Shown here one piece after another: positions 1-6,202 of a DNA stretch of 8,380 nt; position 1 is the stretch's first letter, and the number at the start of each line of letters is the position of its first letter. The stretch is from assembly GCA_947586295.1 (NCBI GenBank), contig CANPXQ010000036.1, positions 1-8,380 on the forward strand, read 5' to 3'. Below the pieces are notes generated by a model. That model was not told where the DNA came from. It made no database searches and was given only the letters and a program-made list of their open reading frames with translations. This DNA is from an uncultured Bacilli bacterium. Its GTDB lineage: Bacteria > Bacillota_I > Bacilli_A > RF39 > UBA660. Both the position numbers and the translations under genes were made by a program.

Positions 1-747
1 ACCTCAAAAGTAGAAAATATGTCAAGTATGTTTTATAGTAGTAAATTAACCAAACTAGATTTAAGTAACTGGGATACATCAAGTGTAACTGATATGTCAT
101 CTATGTTTATGCAATCTAAGCTAACTGATATTGGCAATATAAGTGGTTGGGATACCTCAAAAGTAGAAAATATGTCAAAGATGTTTCGAAGTGCAAGTTC
201 ATTAACAACAGTAGGAGATATAAGTAACTGGGATACTCATAATGTAATCGATATGGCAGATATGTTTGATGCAGTCGATAGTTCTATAATACCAGATATA
301 AGTAACTGGGATACTTCAAATGTTGAGAATATGTCCGGTTTATTTAGTTGGACAACATATAATTATGATGTAAGCAAAATAGATACCCATAATGTAACTG
401 ATATGTCAGAGATGTTTTCTGTTTATGAAGGAACAAAAATATTAGGTATAGAAAATTTGGATATCTCAAGTGTAACCAATATGTCAGGTATGTTTAGACA
501 AATTAAATTAGAAAGTTTAAATTTAAGCACTTGGGATACTCATAATGTAACTGATATGTCAGGAATGTTTGCATATACAAGATATTTAACCACTATAGAT
601 ATGACTAATGCTACATTTAGACAATTAGAAAAATATGATAATATGTTTAGTAATACTAATTCAGAATTAAAAGTAACCATAAATAAAGATGAGTTAGGCT
701 GGTTTACTGATAATAGTGTATTAACAATAGAACATTTGAAATATTGA
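1..747 (+). CDS. BspA-like (DUF285) leucine-rich-type repeat surface protein, 5' end outside window
   Basis: The frame is open from base 1, so the start codon and any signal peptide lie upstream; the ATG at 19 is an internal repeat methionine. The visible part is a tandem array of 24-27-residue units with the core pattern W-D-T-S/H-x-V-x-[DN]-M-S-x-M-F. Full units begin at 70, 148, 229, 307, 379, 457 and 532, after a partial unit at 1-69. The last stretch, from 610, is degenerate and ends at a TGA. This pattern is typical of the BspA-like/DUF285 repeats (originally called Mycoplasma protein of unknown function) of secreted or surface proteins of gut bacteria and mollicutes, thought to act in adhesion or host contact. 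No LPXTG motif or C-terminal membrane helix is present, so attachment must be N-terminal or absent. The family call is firm; the adhesion role is known of relatives only. Confidence 0.88.
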   Translation, partial: TSKVENMSSMFYSSKLTKLDLSNWDTSSVTDMSSMFMQSKLTDIGNISGWDTSKVENMSKMFRSASSLTTVGDISNWDTHNVIDMADMFDAVDSSIIPDISNWDTSNVENMSGLFSWTTYNYDVSKIDTHNVTDMSEMFSVYEGTKILGIENLDISSVTNMSGMFRQIKLESLNLSTWDTHNVTDMSGMFAYTRYLTTIDMTNATFRQLEKYDNMFSNTNSELKVTINKDELGWFTDNSVLTIEHLKY

Positions 748-776
748 TATAATGGTGTATAATAAATAGCTGTGAT
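736..776 (+). promoter_or_regulatory. Sigma-A-type promoter plus GTGAT Shine-Dalgarno site for the HD-domain gene
   Basis: A -35 box TTGAAA (736-741) and a consensus -10 box TATAAT (758-763) are separated by 16 bp. The -35 lies inside the last codons of the BspA-like gene. Transcription would start near 770-771. GTGAT at 772-776 pairs with the 5' part of the anti-SD and sits four bases before the ATG at 781, leaving a leader of about 10 nt. The match is strong even in AT-rich DNA; activity is inferred. Confidence 0.6.
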
Positions 777-780
777 AAAT

Positions 781-1668
781 ATGTATGAATATTATCTTAG
801 TCTATTAAAAGATATACCTGAGTTTTTAGAAAAGTATTTAGTGGTACCAAGTTTAGTTAGATTAAAAGGTATCACTTATTTTTGTGGTATGGATTATGCT
901 TCAAAAGAAATATATAACTTTAAGGAAAAAATAACTAGGTATGATCATTCATTAACAACTGCATTATTAACTTATAAATATACTCATAATAAAGAAATGA
1001 CCATTGCTGCTTTATTTCACGATATAGCTACTCCTTGTTTTTCTCACGTTATTGATTATATGAATAAAGATTATGCAACGCAAGAAAGTACGGAAAAATA
1101 TACCCAATTAATATTAGATAAAGATAAATATTTAAAAAAATCTTTAATGGTAGATAATTTAAATTTAGAAGATATTAATTATAAAAAATATCCTTTGGTA
1201 GATAATAAAAGACCAAAATTATGCGCTGATAGATTAGATGGAATAATTTTAACTGGAGCATTATGGACGCAGGAACTAAATGAAAAAAAGATTAAAGAAA
1301 TATTAGATTCTCTTACTATATATGATAATGAATTGGGATTTAATAATTTATTAGTAGCTCAAGAAGTATTAAAAGTAAGTAATAATATTGATATAGTATG
1401 TCATTGTAGGGAAGATAATTATATGATGGAGTTACTCGCTAATATAACTAGATTAGGTATTCTTAATAATTTATATAGTTATGAAGATTTATATTTTAAA
1501 AAAGAAATAGATATTTTTAAATTATTAGAAGCATCCGATAATTTAAAAATTAAAGAAATGTTAGATATGTTTTATAATATAAAAAAAGAGAATATTGTAG
1601 ATATAGAATTACCATATATTAAAAAAAGAGATTTAAATCCTTTAGTTAAGGGAAAAAGATTGCAATAA
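781..1668 (+). CDS. HD-domain metal-dependent phosphohydrolase
   Basis: A protein of 295 residues (from the ATG at 781) with HD-superfamily metal-binding residues in order: the first His in R-Y-D-H-S (H56), the HD doublet in F-H-D-I-A-T-P (H80-D81), a following S-H (H89) and a later Asp in C-A-D-R-L-D (D150). The arrangement resembles the COG1078 group of dGTPase-like phosphohydrolases, but the protein is shorter than those of about 430 residues. The substrate cannot be read from sequence; nucleotides or phosphoesters are possible. An in-frame GTG at 772 would add three residues, but it forms part of the SD-like GTGAT and is close to the predicted transcription start, so ATG is preferred. The gene has its own promoter and ends 37 bp before the next start; no terminator is visible. 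Confidence 0.78.
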   Translation: MYEYYLSLLKDIPEFLEKYLVVPSLVRLKGITYFCGMDYASKEIYNFKEKITRYDHSLTTALLTYKYTHNKEMTIAALFHDIATPCFSHVIDYMNKDYATQESTEKYTQLILDKDKYLKKSLMVDNLNLEDINYKKYPLVDNKRPKLCADRLDGIILTGALWTQELNEKKIKEILDSLTIYDNELGFNNLLVAQEVLKVSNNIDIVCHCREDNYMMELLANITRLGILNNLYSYEDLYFKKEIDIFKLLEASDNLKIKEMLDMFYNIKKENIVDIELPYIKKRDLNPLVKGKRLQ

Positions 1669-1700
1669 AATAAGGAATATTTTATACTTAGGATAAGGTG
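1660..1700 (+). promoter_or_regulatory. Sigma-A-type promoter and AAGGTG ribosome-binding site for the flavoprotein pair
   Basis: A -35 box TTGCAA (1660-1665) in the last codons of the HD gene and a -10 box TATACT (1683-1688) are separated by 17 bp. The predicted start is near 1695, exactly where the SD AAGGTG (1695-1700) begins, five bases before the ATG at 1706. The leader would be about 11 nt. Confidence 0.55.
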
Positions 1701-1705
1701 AAAAA

Positions 1706-2896
1706 ATGAAGGTAATAGTTATTGGTGGTGGAGCATCAGGACTAGTAAGTGCTATTAAAAGTAAAGAAAATAATAATGAAGTAACTATTTTAGAACAAAA
1801 TGCTAAATTAGGAAAAAAGCTATTAGTGACTGGTAATGGTAGATGTAATTTTTGGAATAGTGAGCAAACTATTGAAAAATATCATTCGCGGGATTTAGAT
1901 ATTTTTAAAATAATATGGGAAAATAAAAAGGATAGTGTTTTAAAGTTTTTTGAAGAATTAGGATTAGTTTATAAAAATATAAATGGTTATTATTATCCTT
2001 TTACTTTGCAAAGTGAAACTTTAGTTAATGTCTTAATAAAGAAAATAGAAGATTTAAAAATTAATGTTATCTGTAATGAGCCTGTTTTAGATATAGAAAA
2101 AGATGGTAAATTTAAAGTTAAAACAGCTAAAAATACGTATATAGCTGATAAAGTTATTATGGCTACTGGTAGTTATAGTCAAAGTAATACCAATGGCTAT
2201 GATTTATTAAAAAAACTTGGACATAGTTTTAATCCTTTAGTACCTGCATTGGTTCCTTTAAAAGGAACGGATGATTTTTATCCTTTATGGAAAGGGGTAA
2301 GAAGTGAAGTAATTATTAGTTTATATGAAAATGAAAAGTTAATAAAAGAAGAAAGAGGAGAAATTCAATTAACCGATTATGGTGTAAGTGGAATTTGTAT
2401 TTTTAATATAAGTGGAGAAGTGGCTGAAGGATTAAAAAATAATAAAAAAGAAGAAATTAAAATTAATTTTGTTCCTTGGTTTAATAAAGATAAAGAAAGT
2501 TTTTTAAATTATTTAGATAATGAATATAAGAAAAATAATAATTATTATTTAGTAGATATATTAAAGAAATTTTTAAATATTAAAATAGTTAAGGTAATTT
2601 TTAAAATTTTAAAATTAGATTTGTTAGTAAAATGGGATGATGCTCCTAAAGAAAAAATAGTTAATTTATTAGTTTCTTTTCCTGTAAAGATCAAAGATAC
2701 TTGTTCTTTTAAAAATTCTCAAGTTTGTCGAGGGGGAGTTCTTTTAAGCGAAATTAATCCCTATAATATGGAATCTAAAATAGTTAAAAATTTATTTTTA
2801 ACAGGAGAATTATTAGATGTAGATGGTATTTGTGGAGGCTATAATTTGGGCTTTGCGTGGATGAGTGCTTTACTAGCGGGAGAAAATAATGATTAA
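1706..2896 (+). CDS. BaiN/HI0933-family FAD-dependent oxidoreductase
   Basis: A cytosolic flavoprotein of 396 residues, normal for the family (about 400-420). The N-terminal dinucleotide-binding fold has G-G-G-A-S-G at residues 7-12 and the acidic end of beta-2 at E30. It is followed by the family signature G-K-K-L-L-V-T-G-N-G-R-C-N at 36-48. The C-terminal FAD-contacting segment T-G-E-L-L-D-V-D-G-I-C-G-G-Y-N-L lies at 366-381. These mark the HI0933/YhiN/BaiN group (COG2081). Members are often annotated as aminoacetone-oxidase-like or, in bile-acid-converting clostridia, BaiN; the physiological substrate of most members is not established and cannot be assigned here. The SD is AAGGTG at 1695-1700. 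The stop overlaps the next start by 8 bp, implying co-translation with the second flavoprotein. Confidence 0.87.
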   Translation: MKVIVIGGGASGLVSAIKSKENNNEVTILEQNAKLGKKLLVTGNGRCNFWNSEQTIEKYHSRDLDIFKIIWENKKDSVLKFFEELGLVYKNINGYYYPFTLQSETLVNVLIKKIEDLKINVICNEPVLDIEKDGKFKVKTAKNTYIADKVIMATGSYSQSNTNGYDLLKKLGHSFNPLVPALVPLKGTDDFYPLWKGVRSEVIISLYENEKLIKEERGEIQLTDYGVSGICIFNISGEVAEGLKNNKKEEIKINFVPWFNKDKESFLNYLDNEYKKNNNYYLVDILKKFLNIKIVKVIFKILKLDLLVKWDDAPKEKIVNLLVSFPVKIKDTCSFKNSQVCRGGVLLSEINPYNMESKIVKNLFLTGELLDVDGICGGYNLGFAWMSALLAGENND

Positions 2897-4460
2897 AGTA
2901 AGACAAATAAAAATATTAGTAACTAAAGATAGTCCCGAAGTATTAAAGACCAAAATAGCTCAAAAATTAAAAATAAATCCTAATCAAATAATTAATTATT
3001 ATGTTCATAAAAAAGCTATAGATGCCAGAGATAAAAAAGCAATATGTTATGTATATGAAGTAATTGTTTGTCTTAAAGATGAAGATTCTTTATTAAAAAA
3101 GATAAATAATATAGATGTTTTAAAGTATACGGAAAAGAAATTTATTTTACCAGAATCTAAAAAAAGAAAAGAAATAATTTGGGTAATTGGCTCTGGACCG
3201 GCAGGTTTATTTGCTTCTTATTTCCTTACTAAAGCTGGATTTCAAGTTAATATAGTGGAAAGAGGGGCCAAAATGGAAGAAAGAATAAATGATGTTTTAT
3301 CCTTTTGGCAAAATGATAAACTTAATTGTGAAAGTAATGTTTGTTTTGGAGAAGGAGGAGCTGGAACATTTTCAGATGGTAAATTAAATACTTTAATTAA
3401 AGATAAAGATAATTTAATTGATGTAGTAATGGATAAATTTATCGAATGTGGTGCTAATGAAGAAATAAAGTATATTCATAATCCCCACATTGGAACGGAT
3501 AATTTAAGAATAATTGTTAAAAATATGCGGGAAAAGATAATTGCTATGGGAGGTAAGTTTTATTTTAAAACGAAACTTACAGATTTAATAATAGAGGATA
3601 ATAAAATTAAGGGAGTAGTTCTAAACGATAATTTAAAAATGGCTGCTGATGCTGTTGTTCTAGCGATTGGCCATTCGGCTCGAGATACATTTTATATGTT
3701 AAATAAAAATAAAGTAGTTCTTCATAATAAACCTTTTGCCGTTGGTATTAGAATAATGCATCCTCAACAATTAATTGATGATAATCAATATGGTAGTTTT
3801 AAAAAATATTTGCCACCGGCAAGTTATAAATTAACTTATAAAACTAAAGATCATAAAGGCGTCTATTCTTTTTGTATGTGTCCGGGAGGTTATGTTGTTA
3901 ATTCTTCTAGCAGTATTAATAAATTATGTATTAATGGTATGAGTAATTATAAAAGAGATTCTCAGGTTGCAAATAGTGCTATAGTTGTAACAGTTGATGA
4001 GTCTATTTATGGAAATAAGCTTTTTGATGGTGTAAAGTATCAAGAAAAGTTAGAATCTTTAGCCTATAATTTAGGTAATGGTAAAATACCTGTTCAAAAA
4101 TGGATTGATTTTCAAAATAATAAAGTTTCTAATATTCCTGCTAATTTAAAAATAAAAGGTAAATATATTAGTTGTAATATTAAAGAAGTATTACCTCAAA
4201 ATTTAAGTGATGCTTTATTAGAAGCAATGCCTCATTTTGGTCAAAAAATTAAAGGTTTTGATAGTGCTGAGGCGTTAATTGCCATAATTGAAAGCCGAAG
4301 TTCTAGTCCTATTAGAATAAATAGGGATGAAAATATGGAAAGCAATATCAAAGGTTTATATCCTATAGGAGAAGGCGCTGGATATGCTGGGGGAATAACT
4401 ACTAGTAGTATAGATGGGATCAAAGTAGCTTTAAAGCTTATTAATAAATATAACGATTAA
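2889..4460 (+). CDS. COG2509-type FAD-dependent dehydrogenase (uncharacterised)
   Basis: A protein of 523 residues, about the usual length of COG2509 NAD(P)/FAD-dependent oxidoreductases. Residues 1-90 form a small N-terminal alpha/beta domain typical of the group. The FAD-binding G-S-G-P-A-G is at 101-106 with the beta-2 acid at E124. The signature G-E-G-G-A-G-T-F-S-D-G-K-L is at 154-166, F-C-M-C-P-G-G at 328-334, and the C-terminal FAD motif Y-P-I-G-E-G-A-G-Y-A-G-G starts at 491. The two cysteines of C-M-C (C329, C331) are conserved in the family and could be redox-active; that is an inference. Reaction and substrate are unknown. The ATG overlaps the end of the BaiN-like gene by 8 bp, with GGGAG (2878-2882) as SD, so both are probably made together. 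Confidence 0.85.
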   Translation: MIKVRQIKILVTKDSPEVLKTKIAQKLKINPNQIINYYVHKKAIDARDKKAICYVYEVIVCLKDEDSLLKKINNIDVLKYTEKKFILPESKKRKEIIWVIGSGPAGLFASYFLTKAGFQVNIVERGAKMEERINDVLSFWQNDKLNCESNVCFGEGGAGTFSDGKLNTLIKDKDNLIDVVMDKFIECGANEEIKYIHNPHIGTDNLRIIVKNMREKIIAMGGKFYFKTKLTDLIIEDNKIKGVVLNDNLKMAADAVVLAIGHSARDTFYMLNKNKVVLHNKPFAVGIRIMHPQQLIDDNQYGSFKKYLPPASYKLTYKTKDHKGVYSFCMCPGGYVVNSSSSINKLCINGMSNYKRDSQVANSAIVVTVDESIYGNKLFDGVKYQEKLESLAYNLGNGKIPVQKWIDFQNNKVSNIPANLKIKGKYISCNIKEVLPQNLSDALLEAMPHFGQKIKGFDSAEALIAIIESRSSSPIRINRDENMESNIKGLYPIGEGAGYAGGITTSSIDGIKVALKLINKYND

Positions 4461-4477
4461 ATAGTTATTCTTTTTTT
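4450..4477 (+). terminator. Weak intrinsic-terminator-like hairpin after the flavoprotein pair
   Basis: A five-base-pair stem (ATAAC 4450-4454 with GTTAT 4464-4468, nine-base loop) is followed after two bases by seven T (4471-4477). It spans the stop codon of the preceding gene. The stem is short and AT-rich, so termination would be leaky at best. Its position between two transcription units is the main support. Confidence 0.3.
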
Positions 4478-4487
4478 AAAAAATATT

Positions 4488-4510
4488 TGATATAATTTTA
4501 AAAGGTGAGG
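4488..4510 (+). promoter_or_regulatory. Extended -10 promoter and AGGTGA ribosome-binding site for the export-pduL-dus operon
   Basis: TGA-TATAAT (4488-4496) is an extended -10 element (TGN next to a consensus -10). No good -35 lies 16-18 bp upstream, where the DNA is a T/A run, consistent with an extended -10 promoter. The predicted start is near 4503, where AGGTGA (4503-4508) begins, giving a leader of about 13 nt before the ATG at 4516. Confidence 0.5.
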
Positions 4511-4515
4511 ATAAT

Positions 4516-5031
4516 ATGGAAAGTATAGTGTCTTTTTTAGTTAAAATATTTAGTTTTTTAGGAACTACTTTATTAGGTAAAAATATTACGATATTTTTAA
4601 TTTCATTATTACCTATCTTAGAACTTAGAGGAGGTATGTTAGCGGCTTCTTGCTTGCTCGGCTTAAATCCTTATTCTAGTTTGATTATTTGTATTATAGC
4701 TAATATAATTCCTATTCCTTTTATATTATGGTTTATTACTCCTATTTTTGATTATTTTAAAAAGAAAAAATTTTTAAAACGTTTTGCTAATTGGTGTGAA
4801 CGTCACGCTCAAAAAAAATCCGGAAAAATAGATTCTTTAAAATATTATGGTTTATTTATTTTTGTCGCCATACCTTTACCAACTACGGGCGCTTGGACAG
4901 GTTCTTTAATAGCCTCACTTTTAGGACTAGATAAGAAAAAATCATTTATAGCTGCATCTTTAGGTGTTGTGGCGGCTGGATTAATAATGCTTATTGTCTC
5001 TTACGGTATTTTAGGAGGAATCTGTGGATGA
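4516..5031 (+). CDS. Small multidrug-export-type integral membrane protein (COG2426)
   Basis: A hydrophobic protein of 171 residues with about four membrane segments, near residues 22-52, 56-78, 108-136 and 140-166, separated by a Lys-rich cytosolic loop around 80-105. Two family hallmarks are visible: L-P-I-L-E-L-R-G-G in the first hydrophobic region and I-P-L-P-T-T-G-A-W-T-G-S in the third. These identify the PF06695/COG2426 family, named putative small multidrug export proteins; the transported substrate has little experimental support. The gene is first in its operon, behind an extended -10 promoter. Its stop overlaps the next start as ATGA (5028-5031), a usual sign of translational coupling. 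Confidence 0.82.
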   Translation: MESIVSFLVKIFSFLGTTLLGKNITIFLISLLPILELRGGMLAASCLLGLNPYSSLIICIIANIIPIPFILWFITPIFDYFKKKKFLKRFANWCERHAQKKSGKIDSLKYYGLFIFVAIPLPTTGAWTGSLIASLLGLDKKKSFIAASLGVVAAGLIMLIVSYGILGGICG

Positions 5032-5633
5032 ATATTTATTTAATAAGTAATAATTTAGTCTTAAATGGATTAGATTATGAATCTATATTATCGGTTGATG
5101 AAAAAAGAAAAAATCGGCCTTTAAGTATTGAAGGCGAAAACTTAGCCAAAAATTTAAAAAATCAGTTTTCTTGTGATGAGGTATATAGTTCTTCTTTTGC
5201 TTCTTCTTTGGCTACCGCCAAATATTTTATAATGGAAAATAATAATTTTATTAATATAAATGAAGACTTAAATGATGTTAAGATTGGGGAAATGAATCGA
5301 CATAATATAAAGATGTTAAGATACATGCAAGATAAAAATTTTGATTATAAATATAATAATGGTGAAAGTTTAAATGATGCTAAAAAAAGAATGGTAACAT
5401 ATATAAATAAAATTATTAAAAAAGGAATAAGAGACGTTATAATATTTACTCATAAAAGAGCTATAATGGCTTATTTATTAAATTATTGTGATGTAGGATA
5501 TAATTTAGAAGAACATTTAATTTTAAGTTATAAAGATAAAGTTATAATTGATGATACCGAAAATTCAGTAGATATAATTAAATTAAGTATCAGAGATGAA
5601 AAAATAGAAGATATAAATTATTTAGAAATTTAG
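5028..5633 (+). CDS. Histidine-phosphatase-fold protein lacking catalytic residues (probable pseudoenzyme)
   Basis: A protein of 201 residues with the outline of the histidine phosphatase (phosphoglycerate-mutase-like) superfamily. It has an opening beta strand I-Y-L-I, P-L-S-I-E-G-E-N-L-A near 31-40, V-Y-S-S...T-A at 52-64, G-E-S at 112-114 and a late F-T-H at 140-142. The catalytic R-H-G expected after the first strand is S7-N8-N9, and the second phosphate-binding Arg (Y-S-S-x-x-x-R) is S59. E113 and H142 remain. Without the nucleophilic His and both Arg it should not act as a phosphohydrolase. The frame is intact, with a strong SD (AGGAGG 5013-5018) and an ATGA overlap with the gene before, so it is probably expressed. 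A binding or regulatory role is possible but unproven. It ends 8 bp before pduL. Confidence 0.72.
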   Translation: MNIYLISNNLVLNGLDYESILSVDEKRKNRPLSIEGENLAKNLKNQFSCDEVYSSSFASSLATAKYFIMENNNFININEDLNDVKIGEMNRHNIKMLRYMQDKNFDYKYNNGESLNDAKKRMVTYINKIIKKGIRDVIIFTHKRAIMAYLLNYCDVGYNLEEHLILSYKDKVIIDDTENSVDIIKLSIRDEKIEDINYLEI

Positions 5634-5641
5634 GAGATTAT

Positions 5642-6202
5642 ATGGAAATAGAAGTAAGTATTGGAATAAGTGCTAGACATTTACACTTAAATAAAGAAAC
5701 ATATGCTAAGTTATTTGATCACGAATTAACAGTTAAAAATTATTTAAATCAAGTAGGCCAATTTGCGGCTAATGAAACAGTTACTTTACTTACCTCCAAA
5801 GGTAAATTTGAAAATGTGCGAATCATTGGTCCTTTAAGAGATTATAATCAAATTGAAATAAGTGCTAGTGATGCGCGTTTTTTAGGGATAGAACCGCCCG
5901 TAAGAAGAAGTGGTGAAGTTTTTAAAGCAGCTTTAATAACTATCGAAACATCTAAAGGAAGTGTTACGTTAGATAATTGTATTATTGCTAATAGACACGT
6001 TCATATGAATCCTCAAAAAGCAGAAGAATTAAAAGTTGTTAATAAAGAAATTGTTAGTTTAAAATTGGCGGGTGAAAAAAGTGGAGTTATTGATGTTGAA
6101 GTGACGGTAACCGATAATGGTTATTTTGAAGTTCATTTAGATACGGATGATGCTAATGCTTTTTTACTTCAAAATGGTAGTAAAGGAATATTAAAAATAT
6201 GA
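5642..6202 (+). CDS. pduL: PduL-type phosphate acyltransferase (phosphotransacetylase/phosphotransbutyrylase-like)
   Basis: A protein of 186 residues made of two PF06130 (PduL) halves. Expected zinc ligands are visible: H13-L-H15 in S-A-R-H-L-H-L, H119-V-H121 in N-R-H-V-H-M, and H165 in V-H-L-D-T-D-D-A-N-A. Conserved G-P-L-R (63-66) and P-P-V-R-R-S-G (85-91) are also present. PduL exchanges phosphate and CoA on short acyl groups (acetyl-CoA or propionyl-CoA to acyl phosphate). There is no N-terminal encapsulation peptide and no microcompartment shell gene nearby, so it is probably a cytosolic housekeeping phosphotransacetylase feeding acetate kinase for ATP; acetate kinase is not in the window. 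The SD AGGAGA (5632-5637) overlaps the stop codon of the preceding gene. Its own stop overlaps the dus start as ATGA (6199-6202). Confidence 0.88.
   Translation: MEIEVSIGISARHLHLNKETYAKLFDHELTVKNYLNQVGQFAANETVTLLTSKGKFENVRIIGPLRDYNQIEISASDARFLGIEPPVRRSGEVFKAALITIETSKGSVTLDNCIIANRHVHMNPQKAEELKVVNKEIVSLKLAGEKSGVIDVEVTVTDNGYFEVHLDTDDANAFLLQNGSKGILKI

Noticed and set aside
1..609. Tandem repeat as CRISPR or noncoding satellite
   Set aside because: The repeat is in frame at 24-27 codons, varies at the DNA level and encodes the BspA/DUF285 motif.
1..747. Mycoplasma-type genetic code suggested by the DUF285 repeats
   Set aside because: All intact genes use TGG for Trp with no in-frame TGA, and TGA acts as the stop at 745, 5029 and 6200. 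The standard code fits.
772..780. GTG start for the HD-domain gene
   Set aside because: The GTG is part of a GTGAT SD-like site and nearly coincides with the predicted transcription start; the ATG at 781 fits better. A leaderless GTG start cannot be fully excluded.
4241..4423. 60-codon minus-strand open frame
   Set aside because: It lies wholly inside the conserved C-terminal part of the COG2509 gene, has no SD or promoter, and its sequence is the complement of conserved FAD motifs.
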